In this document: piece by piece, positions 15,876 through 22,910 of the stretch
Numbering within the stretch: position 1 is the first letter of the stretch
Layout: the number at the start of each line of letters is the position of its first letter
From: Candidatus Poseidoniaceae archaeon
GTDB lineage: Archaea > Thermoplasmatota > Poseidoniia > Poseidoniales > Poseidoniaceae
Reading direction: 5' to 3'
Length of the DNA stretch: 44,610 nucleotides
NCBI GenBank assembly: GCA_938084455.1
Contig: CALKDX010000057.1
Location: 1 to 44,610, forward strand
Notes under the pieces: model-generated
The model's input: the letters and a program-made list of their open reading frames with translations, nothing else
What the model was told of the DNA's origin: nothing
The model's database searches: none
Position numbers and translations under genes: made by a program

Positions 15876-18593
15876 ATGCGCCTCACGCAGTTTGCCACCG
15901 GCCTCGTCCTTCTGATTATGCTCGTGCCTCTCCTCACGGTAGGAGCGAGCAACGATTCCGCCCCGACACAAGGCCGTGAATCAACGCTTGTAGTCTCTGA
16001 AGTCTTCATCAGCCCAAACAACCTTGTTTCCAATGACACCTCGCAGAACATCTATGGCGCAGTCGATTGGAATGGGGATGGCGAATATGGAAAATATTCC
16101 GATCAATTCATCGAATTGTGGAACACTGGTTCAACTGGAGTGGACGTTTCAGACTGGATCTTGAGCATCACCTCAGGCAGCCCTCCTTGTCAACTTGCAT
16201 GGAACACAACAGTTCCTGCCGATGGGCGAATCGTCATCTTTAGTGCCGACTCGGGACTCATGTTGGACTATTTCGATGGGGAAACTGTATCTGTTTCCGA
16301 CACCTCAGGCTCCGTCATGGACACAATGAGCGTTTCTCCACAGTTTGCGTTCTGGGGCAATTCGGTCGTTGAAGATTCATCGGGCACGCTCATTGAAGTC
16401 ACCCCTACACCTGGATTTGGACCTGAAGACCCGGCATCCAACACTGCGGTCAACATTGTCAAATGTTACAAGGTGCAAGATCAGAGTTCGGACGCTTACA
16501 TTCTCAAAGGGCGCGTCGTCACCATGGAAAACCAAGACAGCGTGTTTAACCAAGGAAACGTGCTGATCCGAGATGGTAAAATCGAGGGCGTGTGGTCATC
16601 CGATCTGTCCATTCCAGCCAATGTGGATTTGACGAATGTTCCTGTCATTGAGACCAACGGTACGATTTATCCCGGTCTGATTGACTTGCACAACCACATG
16701 CATTACAACCACATTCCACTGTGGGATTTTGAGGTCCACTTGAATGAAAACCAGCGCTCCGACGAAGGTGGGTACACCAACAGGTACCAGTGGGGCAACA
16801 ACTGGGACTACGGTCCAAGCATCACATGGATGAAAACAAACGTGCAGTCCTATAACCGGTGGGACATGGCAAGTGAGCAAATGAAGTACGCTGAAGTTCA
16901 AGCCGTCTCTGGTGGCGTGACAGCCGTCCAAGGATCCCCTGGTTCAAACACCGACGCTTGGGACAGCATGCTTTCGAGGAACATTGAGTTGTACAACTTC
17001 GGACAAGATGGCATCACGACCTGTGCAGTCTGTGGCGCAGCTGAATCAGATTACACTGGAAGTCACTTGATTTCTCAGAACGAATCTGGCTCCCTCAACG
17101 GTTGGTTTGTTCACCTCGCAGAAGGCGTGGACAGCAGCAGTAAGGCAGAATTTGATGCCCTTTGGAACAAGGGGCTCATCATGGATGAGACCGTTGTGAT
17201 TCACGGGACTGCCCTTGACCGTGCTCAATTCGACAAGATGGCCACAGTTGGTTCAGATTTGGTGTGGTCTCCAATCTCCAACCTCCTCCTTTACGGAAAC
17301 ACAACCAACGTTCGTGCCGCTGATGCGGCAGGAGTTCCAATCTCAATCGCACCGGATTGGGGTCCAAGTGGCTCAAAGAACAACCTCCACGAGTTGAAGG
17401 TAGCCGATTTATGGAACAGGGATGTGATGGACTCGTACTTTTCAGATTATGACATGGCTAAAATGGTCACCAGCAACCCGGCTAAAGCAGCAAAATGGGA
17501 CTCTTTTGTCGGACAACTGAAGGCAGGAATGTACGCTGACATCGTGGTCATGGACACCTTCCATGAAGATCCTTATCGAAACTTGATTGAATCCATCGAT
17601 GCCGATGTTCGGTTGACGGTGGTCCAAGGCAAAGCCGTGTTTGGAGACGTCGACATCATGACTGCAATCAACCAAGACGATTGGGAGGCAATCAGCGGTG
17701 GAGGCGTCAACAAGGCAGTTGACGTGACCTCATTGACCGAAACTGACGGAAGCCAAACATGGGCTTCCATCGAAGAAGGCATGACCATGGCTATGCAGAA
17801 TAACTTTGAGGACATCAAGGAACATTGGAACGATGTATCTGGCATGTCAGATGCTGAAATCAACACTTGGCTAGGGAGTTCCTTTGACGGCGATTACAAG
17901 GACAATCAGAACCGTTTGAAGAACATGACCGTCGATCCGATTTTCACCACAGGTGATGAGCGATACTTCGATGTCATCAATCGAAGTTCTCACGGAAACA
18001 CGCATGTTGACCTTACTCAACTGTACGCCTACTACGACATCGAAATGGACGCTGATGGGAACCGAATTGGGGTTGACGTGAACCTTGGAACAGACACCGA
18101 AGACAACACTGGTAGCAGCGATAACACCGGAGGCAACACGGGCGGAAACAGCGATGGAGGCAATGATGGCTCCAACACCAACGATGGTTCCGGCACTAAC
18201 GATGGCACAACAAACAACGGTGGGGGCCAAGACAACACAAACAACGGCGATGGAACCACCATTGTGTTGTGCGATGATGGAAGCCTTCCACCTTGCATCG
18301 TCAATCCAAATTCTGGTGATGACGGATCATCATCTGTTGATTCGGATGCATCAGATTCGGAGGACATCAAGCAGAAAGCATTGTTGACAATGGTTGGAAT
18401 CATGGTTGTAATGGGCCTTGGTTTGTTCTTAATCAGCAAGACTGGTGGAGATGATTTGAACCTGAGCGATGAGGCGCGAATCGAGAAAATTTGGGATGAG
18501 TCTGAACTTGAACCTTCATCGACAGATTCTGTTTTCGTTCCAGCGCCACCGCCGATGGATGCGATGGATTCTGCTGTGGATGAAGCCGAGTAA
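15876..18593 (+). CDS. Membrane-anchored secreted amidohydrolase with lamin-tail domain
   Basis: A 905-residue exported protein. The ATG at 15876 starts MRLTQFATGLVLLIMLVPLL, a clear signal peptide. The frame is open further upstream, but that part overlaps thioredoxin and is not protein-like. Residues about 30-140 form a lamin-tail-type domain (LVVSEVFISPNN, FIELWNTGSTGVDVSDW). Residues about 190-600 are a metal-dependent amidohydrolase of the ATZ/TRZ-like class: DLHNHMH gives His272 and His274, FVHLAEG His413, VIHGTAL His443 and APDWGPSG Asp494. The substrate is unknown, with cyclic or linear amides or aminohydrolase substrates possible. A linker of about 60 residues made mostly of Asn, Gly, Asp, Ser and Thr follows, then a TM helix at about 836-855 and an acidic cytosolic tail. 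The stop is only 3 nt from the convergent cysS stop. Confidence 0.85.
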   Translation: MRLTQFATGLVLLIMLVPLLTVGASNDSAPTQGRESTLVVSEVFISPNNLVSNDTSQNIYGAVDWNGDGEYGKYSDQFIELWNTGSTGVDVSDWILSITSGSPPCQLAWNTTVPADGRIVIFSADSGLMLDYFDGETVSVSDTSGSVMDTMSVSPQFAFWGNSVVEDSSGTLIEVTPTPGFGPEDPASNTAVNIVKCYKVQDQSSDAYILKGRVVTMENQDSVFNQGNVLIRDGKIEGVWSSDLSIPANVDLTNVPVIETNGTIYPGLIDLHNHMHYNHIPLWDFEVHLNENQRSDEGGYTNRYQWGNNWDYGPSITWMKTNVQSYNRWDMASEQMKYAEVQAVSGGVTAVQGSPGSNTDAWDSMLSRNIELYNFGQDGITTCAVCGAAESDYTGSHLISQNESGSLNGWFVHLAEGVDSSSKAEFDALWNKGLIMDETVVIHGTALDRAQFDKMATVGSDLVWSPISNLLLYGNTTNVRAADAAGVPISIAPDWGPSGSKNNLHELKVADLWNRDVMDSYFSDYDMAKMVTSNPAKAAKWDSFVGQLKAGMYADIVVMDTFHEDPYRNLIESIDADVRLTVVQGKAVFGDVDIMTAINQDDWEAISGGGVNKAVDVTSLTETDGSQTWASIEEGMTMAMQNNFEDIKEHWNDVSGMSDAEINTWLGSSFDGDYKDNQNRLKNMTVDPIFTTGDERYFDVINRSSHGNTHVDLTQLYAYYDIEMDADGNRIGVDVNLGTDTEDNTGSSDNTGGNTGGNSDGGNDGSNTNDGSGTNDGTTNNGGGQDNTNNGDGTTIVLCDDGSLPPCIVNPNSGDDGSSSVDSDASDSEDIKQKALLTMVGIMVVMGLGLFLISKTGGDDLNLSDEARIEKIWDESELEPSSTDSVFVPAPPPMDAMDSAVDEAE
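18106..18250 (+). repeat. Low-complexity Asn/Gly/Asp/Thr-coding linker
   Basis: A coding stretch of irregular GGC, GGT, AAC, GAT and ACA codons inside the amidohydrolase gene. It encodes a flexible spacer between the extracellular enzyme and its membrane anchor. The units are imperfect and vary at third positions, so it is selected at protein level and is not a recent DNA repeat expansion. Confidence 0.7.
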
Positions 18594-18596
18594 GCA

Positions 18597-20093
18597 TCAA
18601 GCGAGGTCCCAAGTGGGTCCAGAGGCGGTATCGGTCACGACGACGCCAAGTTCCCCGAGTTGATCGCGTATCTTATCTGCTCTTGGCCAATCCTTTGCCC
18701 CCCGAGCTTCCGCACGCTGAAGAAGTAAATCTTCCACTTGTTCAGCGATAGCGGCCTTTCGAGGATCCTCTTCGGGTTCTGCAAGGGCCATTTCTCGAGA
18801 AGGCAGCACGCCAAGCACAGCCCCAGCGCTTTCCTCGAGCCAGTCCACTGCATAGTGAGCAAATGCATCTGCGTCTGCAGCGTCCAAATCACTTGACATG
18901 GTTTTGCTCATCTCTCGCACCGCTCCAAGCACTTTGGCAACCGCTTCACGGCTGTTGAAATCATCATCCATCGCCTTAGCGAAACCTTCGCCCATCTTCT
19001 CCAACAATCCGAGTGATTTCGAAAGAGGGAGGGAGGAGGTGATGTCTGCTTGCGGCAATTCAACTGGCTTCTCTGTGGTTCGATTCTTGAGTGCAGTCAC
19101 GTAGGTCTCGAGCACTTTGTTGTAATTGCGTTCGGCGTTTTTCAACAAGGTTTCATTCATATCAATTGGTGAACGGTAGTGGGCGTTCACCAGTGCAAAC
19201 CGCAACACCATTGCATCGACTTGTTGTAAGATGTCGCGTATTGTCCAAAAATTTCCAAGGGATTTACTCATCTTTTCCCCATCGATGTTCACGAAACCGT
19301 TGTGAAGCCAGTGATGGACAACTGGTGAGCACCCAGTGTGGCACTCGCCTTGGAAAATTTCTGCCTCGTGGTGAGGGAATCTCAAATCATGGCCGCCACC
19401 ATGAATGTCAAACTGAGCGCCAAAGTGATCCATGCTCATCGCTGTGCATTCTATGTGCCATCCGGGCCGACCGGGGCCCCATGGCGATTCCCAGGTTGGT
19501 TCACCCGGTTTCGCTGCTTTCCACAATGCGAAATCCTTGTGATCTCGCTTCCCAGAACCTGTGAGGTCCACGCGACCACCTGCGCCTGAGCGGACTGCTT
19601 CGATGTTTTGTCCTGTCAGGGCACCATACTTTTCTGGTGCGGAATCAATGTGGAAATAGACGCCATCATTGGCGTGGTAGGCATGATCCTTGTCGATGAG
19701 ATCCTGTATGATTCGAATCATGTCATCAACGTATTCGGTGCATCGCGGGTAATCGTCAGCCCGCAAGATGTTGAGGGCGTCCATGTCTTCGTAGTAGGCC
19801 TCGATGTTGGCGTCCACCAGTGCTTTCCAATCTCCATCCAATTCATTGGCCCTCACGATGATTTTGTCATCGATGTCAGTGAAATTTTGGACATAATGAA
19901 CGTCAAAACCAGATGATTCGAGCCAGCGGTGAATCAAATCAAACGCAAGGTAACATCTGGCATGGCCAAGGTGACATCGGTCATAGACCGTTACGCCACA
20001 GACATACATGGACACCTTTCCTGGTTCCATGGTCGTGAAATCGACCTTGGTTCGGCGGCGGGTGTCATGCAAGCGGATGGGCATGGGATTCAT
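18597..20093 (-). CDS. cysS: Cysteinyl-tRNA synthetase
   Basis: A 498-residue class I aminoacyl-tRNA synthetase that charges tRNA-Cys in the cytosol. HIGH is present as HLGH at 41-44 and KMSKS at 274-278 ([10 protein letters not shown]). The zinc ligands expected for CysRS are visible: Cys32 ([10 protein letters not shown]), Cys216 (WHIECTAMS), His241 and Glu245 (FPHHEAE). The C-terminal helical anticodon-binding domain and a short terminal region ([13 protein letters not shown]) are complete. Met4 at 20084 is an alternative start closer to usual CysRS N-termini. It is divergent from the SDR gene with 57 nt between starts. A direct CysRS means this organism does not rely only on the SepRS/SepCysS route found in methanogens. 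Confidence 0.97.
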   Translation of the reverse strand: MNPMPIRLHDTRRRTKVDFTTMEPGKVSMYVCGVTVYDRCHLGHARCYLAFDLIHRWLESSGFDVHYVQNFTDIDDKIIVRANELDGDWKALVDANIEAYYEDMDALNILRADDYPRCTEYVDDMIRIIQDLIDKDHAYHANDGVYFHIDSAPEKYGALTGQNIEAVRSGAGGRVDLTGSGKRDHKDFALWKAAKPGEPTWESPWGPGRPGWHIECTAMSMDHFGAQFDIHGGGHDLRFPHHEAEIFQGECHTGCSPVVHHWLHNGFVNIDGEKMSKSLGNFWTIRDILQQVDAMVLRFALVNAHYRSPIDMNETLLKNAERNYNKVLETYVTALKNRTTEKPVELPQADITSSLPLSKSLGLLEKMGEGFAKAMDDDFNSREAVAKVLGAVREMSKTMSSDLDAADADAFAHYAVDWLEESAGAVLGVLPSREMALAEPEEDPRKAAIAEQVEDLLLQRAEARGAKDWPRADKIRDQLGELGVVVTDTASGPTWDLA

Positions 20094-20120
20094 GCTGGGG
20101 TGCGCCCATCCTCACTTGAA

Positions 20121-20130
20121 GGTTAAGATG
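20121..20130 (+). promoter_or_regulatory. TATA-like element in the cysS/SDR divergent spacer
   Basis: GGTTAAGATG is centred 25 nt before the SDR ATG at 20151. Its complement lies about 32 nt before the cysS start at 20093. One AT-rich element may therefore serve both directions in the 57-nt spacer. Confidence 0.3.
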
Positions 20131-20150
20131 GTTGGGCGTTTCGAGGTTCT

Positions 20151-21179
20151 ATGAGCGAGGAAATTGTTGCGAACGGGCAGACGATTTTCGTCACAGGGGT
20201 GAACGGCCACATTGGCAATCACATCGTCCGTGACCTTCTTGCTCATGGCTACTCGCTCAAGGGCTCTGTTCGAGATTTAAACGACCCGAAGAAAGTCGAT
20301 CATGTTCGTCAGCACGCCATCGATTTGGGCGTCCCCGAACGGCTCGAACTGGTCGAAGGGGATGTCTTGGATGCTGATGTTTGGGAAGATCACCTAAACG
20401 GATGCGATGGTTTGTTCCATACAGCAACAGTGTATGCCACGAGTGGAGAGGCAACAACCATCATTGATACGGCGAATCTCGGCACTCAACATTTGTTTTC
20501 AGCGGCGAAGGCTTGTGGCATTCAGCGCATTGTCTATACGTCCAGCATCGCCGCCGTCGGCTCGACCCCAAAGGGGAGAGTGAAGACTGAGAACGACTGG
20601 CAAACTGATCGAAGTTCACCTTATGTCATCGCCAAAACGGAATCTGAGCAATTAGCTTGGGTTTTAGCCGAAGAGATGTCGCTGGATGTTCGAATCGTCA
20701 ATCCAGGCGGTGTTCTGGGTGGAGGGTTTGCACGCCCAACACCAAGCGTGGAGTGGTTTGAAGATGCAATGAAAGGTGTTTTTCCAGCAGCGCCAAAGAT
20801 TCCAATGGCCTTTGTTCACGTAGCCGATGTGGCTCTTGCGCATCGAAAAGCATACGAAATCGAAGAAGCAGAAGGGCGATTCATTCTCGCACCACATAAC
20901 AATTCAACAGTTGCTGCCGTGTGCAAACGCATCCGTGAACTCTACCCGAAAACCAAATCCCCAAAACGAGCAATTCCCGTATCCCTCATGTTCATCGTTG
21001 TGTTTCAAGACTGGCTGATGGGCCTGTTTGGCGCACCCCGTCGTATGACAAGGAAAGCCGTCAAGGGCTACTTCAAGGGAGATTCAAATCTATCATCGCA
21101 GAAAGCAACCGAAGTGCTCGGCATCGAATGGCGTTCTTTTGACGATTGCATCCGTGACACGGTGAGGGAGTTCCAATGA
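20151..21179 (+). CDS. NAD(P)-dependent extended SDR oxidoreductase (dihydroflavonol-reductase/epimerase-like)
   Basis: A 342-residue extended short-chain dehydrogenase/reductase. The Rossmann dinucleotide motif is TGVNGHIG (Gly16, Gly19, Gly22). The catalytic residues are Ser131 or Ser132 in YTSSIAAVG and the Y-x3-K pair Tyr158/Lys162 in PYVIAKTESE. RIVNPGGVLGGG matches the RPxxVxGPG-type substrate loop of dihydroflavonol-4-reductase and 3-beta-hydroxysteroid dehydrogenase relatives. The reaction is therefore NAD(P)H-linked ketone reduction or sugar-nucleotide/alcohol oxidation, and the substrate is open. The Gly-rich loop is preceded by a short hydrophilic N-terminus, as expected for a cytosolic enzyme. 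Its stop overlaps the next start by 4 nt (ATGA), implying translational coupling to a 6-TM membrane protein and perhaps a shared lipid or isoprenoid substrate; that is inference. Confidence 0.85.
   Translation: MSEEIVANGQTIFVTGVNGHIGNHIVRDLLAHGYSLKGSVRDLNDPKKVDHVRQHAIDLGVPERLELVEGDVLDADVWEDHLNGCDGLFHTATVYATSGEATTIIDTANLGTQHLFSAAKACGIQRIVYTSSIAAVGSTPKGRVKTENDWQTDRSSPYVIAKTESEQLAWVLAEEMSLDVRIVNPGGVLGGGFARPTPSVEWFEDAMKGVFPAAPKIPMAFVHVADVALAHRKAYEIEEAEGRFILAPHNNSTVAAVCKRIRELYPKTKSPKRAIPVSLMFIVVFQDWLMGLFGAPRRMTRKAVKGYFKGDSNLSSQKATEVLGIEWRSFDDCIRDTVREFQ
21161..21170 (+). promoter_or_regulatory. Shine-Dalgarno site for the coupled 6-TM gene
   Basis: GGTGAGGGAG ends 5 nt before the ATG at 21176 and lies inside the SDR coding sequence. 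It complements the archaeal 16S 3' end and supports reinitiation at the ATGA overlap. Confidence 0.6.
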
Positions 21180-21904
21180 TTCAGTTCTCTGGAAAAAATG
21201 GACTCACCCTCAATGGCGTCGAGGTCAACGACCGCTTGTTGTTGCGCACTGCGTGGATGACCATGCTGTGTGCATGCGCTGCCTCGATGGCAATCCACGC
21301 TCTTTCAGGCAACGCAAGAGCCATCCCGTTTTTCATTTCAGAATCAGATTTCCCCGGTTTGGAGCGAATCGTGTTCAGAGGAGGTTTGAACGCAACCGGA
21401 TTAATGCTGTGTTGTCTGGCCTTGAGACTCCCCCATGCACTGGACCTCTCACACAACACACGGCTGAGAACGATCGCTCAATCAAGCGGGATAATCACGG
21501 GCATCTCAACCATCTTGTTGTCTTGGTTTAGCATGCATGACCATCTTGTAATCCATGTCATATTTGCCTCGATCACGTTTGTTGGAGCCTATGTTTGGTC
21601 GTACAGCATGCACGCCTCAAACTCGCACAAACGAGGAAATGGCTTTGCTAAACGGCGAGTATGGTTGACCATTGGAGGGCTGTCTTATCTCGTGATGAAC
21701 CTCGCGCTTGCTGAATCTGCACGCCAGTTGGTCCTCGAGCAAGGATTGACAGGAGGCACCGAAGTGATGAACCTCGCTCAATCTTCGATCAACATCGCAG
21801 CGCCCGCTGAATACCTGTTTTTCTTCAGCGTCGTCATGATGTTAGCGTCGTTTGACCACGACCTTACCGAAGCACGCCATGATGAACCAACGATGAGCGC
21901 TTAG
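21176..21904 (+). CDS. Six-TM membrane protein, Frag1/DRAM/Sfk1-like
   Basis: A 242-residue integral membrane protein with six predicted helices at about 25-45, 68-86, 103-120, 123-145, 160-180 and 208-229. The first loop contains PFFISESDFPGLERIVFRGGLN, which resembles the conserved extracytoplasmic loop (ISD...PE..IF) of the Frag1/DRAM/Sfk1 family. Six helices and this length also fit that family. Eukaryotic members affect lipid transport and GPI-anchor or phosphoinositide handling; no archaeal function is known to me. The family call rests on the loop and topology alone. The start is fixed by a good Shine-Dalgarno site and an ATGA overlap with the SDR gene. The stop lies 32 nt from the convergent mutY stop. 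Confidence 0.65.
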   Translation: MIQFSGKNGLTLNGVEVNDRLLLRTAWMTMLCACAASMAIHALSGNARAIPFFISESDFPGLERIVFRGGLNATGLMLCCLALRLPHALDLSHNTRLRTIAQSSGIITGISTILLSWFSMHDHLVIHVIFASITFVGAYVWSYSMHASNSHKRGNGFAKRRVWLTIGGLSYLVMNLALAESARQLVLEQGLTGGTEVMNLAQSSINIAAPAEYLFFFSVVMMLASFDHDLTEARHDEPTMSA

Positions 21905-21936
21905 TCGACTCGTCGTACTGAACGTCTGCTTCTGCC

Positions 21937-22893
21937 TCAATCCACGCCACCGAGTCGGAGAATTTTCACATCCAAGGAAGAAAGCGGCACGCTCTTTGGA
22001 TCAACACCTGTTTCCACTTTTCCTTTCCACACACGAATGTGCATATCTCGGTGTGAAAGAACATGATGCACTTCCCCGAGGTAGGTGAGAGAATCAACAT
22101 CAAGCGTTTCGCCCATCACTGGACCCCACATACCCGCAAGGATCCCTGTCGAACCCCGTTGAACGAGTTCAGGTAAGCCATGAGCATCAACTCGGAGGAT
22201 GCACATCAAATCAACACGCTTTTTGGTGCGAACCTGAGGTGCTGGATATCGAGTTGGTTCAGCCATGCCTAAGCATGAAGACTGCACGGGGCAGGTGGCA
22301 CAGTTAGGACGATTCGGCGTGCACAAGGTTGCACCCAGTTCCATCAACGCTTGATTCCAATTGCCAGCGTCTGCTTTCCAAAGCGATTGATCAGCCCATT
22401 CTTGGACCAAATTCGGACTTGGGTTCTCGTTTGCAGTTTGGCGCGCCATCACTCTGCGAATGTTCCCATCAACGCAGGCGACGGCCTCACCATGGGCGAT
22501 ACTCGCTACCGCTGCGGCCGTGTAGGGGCCAATTCCTGGAAGGGTTTGGAGCGTCTTTGAATCGGTTGGCAGAACACCATCGAATCCTCCATGTTCAGAA
22601 GACTCACACACGCGCTTGGACAATTGGAACAGACGTCTTGCCCGACTGTAATACCCAGCACCTTGCCATAAATGCAGCACTTCCTCTTCGGTGGATGAAG
22701 CCATCTCCTCAACGGTTGGGTACCTTGAGTAGAGGCGTTGCCAAAAAACAATGCCGCGACTCACTTGAGTCTGTTGCAAGAGAATTTCCGAGAGAAGAAT
22801 GGCCCACGGATCTTTCGTGGCCCGCCAAGGCAAGTTGCGTTGATGTCCAGCAAACCACGCCATTAACGAGGCTTGGTCGATGGATGGGCGCAA
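21937..22893 (-). CDS. mutY: A/G-specific adenine DNA glycosylase MutY
   Basis: A 318-residue DNA glycosylase that removes adenine mispaired with 8-oxoguanine. The catalytic Glu36 lies in LLSEILLQQTQV. The helix-hairpin-helix is LPGIGPYTAAAV (118-129), with the conserved Asp142 after it (CVDGNIRRVMAR). The 4Fe-4S cluster cysteines are Cys191, Cys198, Cys201 and Cys207 in the exact C-x6-C-x2-C-x5-C spacing. A C-terminal NUDIX-like 8-oxoG recognition domain follows, with HHVLSHRDMHI near its end, which separates MutY from EndoIII/Nth. The start codon is TTG at 22893, supported by a strong GGAGGTGG Shine-Dalgarno site 4 nt upstream. It is the second gene of an operon, 17 nt behind the Fe-S oxidoreductase. 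Both need Fe-S clusters, but no direct functional link is evident. Confidence 0.95.
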   Translation of the reverse strand: MRPSIDQASLMAWFAGHQRNLPWRATKDPWAILLSEILLQQTQVSRGIVFWQRLYSRYPTVEEMASSTEEEVLHLWQGAGYYSRARRLFQLSKRVCESSEHGGFDGVLPTDSKTLQTLPGIGPYTAAAVASIAHGEAVACVDGNIRRVMARQTANENPSPNLVQEWADQSLWKADAGNWNQALMELGATLCTPNRPNCATCPVQSSCLGMAEPTRYPAPQVRTKKRVDLMCILRVDAHGLPELVQRGSTGILAGMWGPVMGETLDVDSLTYLGEVHHVLSHRDMHIRVWKGKVETGVDPKSVPLSSLDVKILRLGGVD

Positions 22894-22897
22894 TGAG

Positions 22898-22905
22898 CCA
22901 CCTCC
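22898..22905 (-). promoter_or_regulatory. Strong Shine-Dalgarno site deciding the TTG start of mutY
   Basis: On the minus strand this reads GGAGGTGG, with a 4-nt spacer to TTG at 22893. It is the best anti-SD match seen in the window and justifies the non-ATG start. Confidence 0.7.
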
Positions 22906-22910
22906 GATCG

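Noticed and set aside
18106-18250. Possible CRISPR-like or tandem DNA repeat
   Set aside because: Irregular codons for a Gly/Asn/Asp linker inside a gene; no constant repeat or spacer units.
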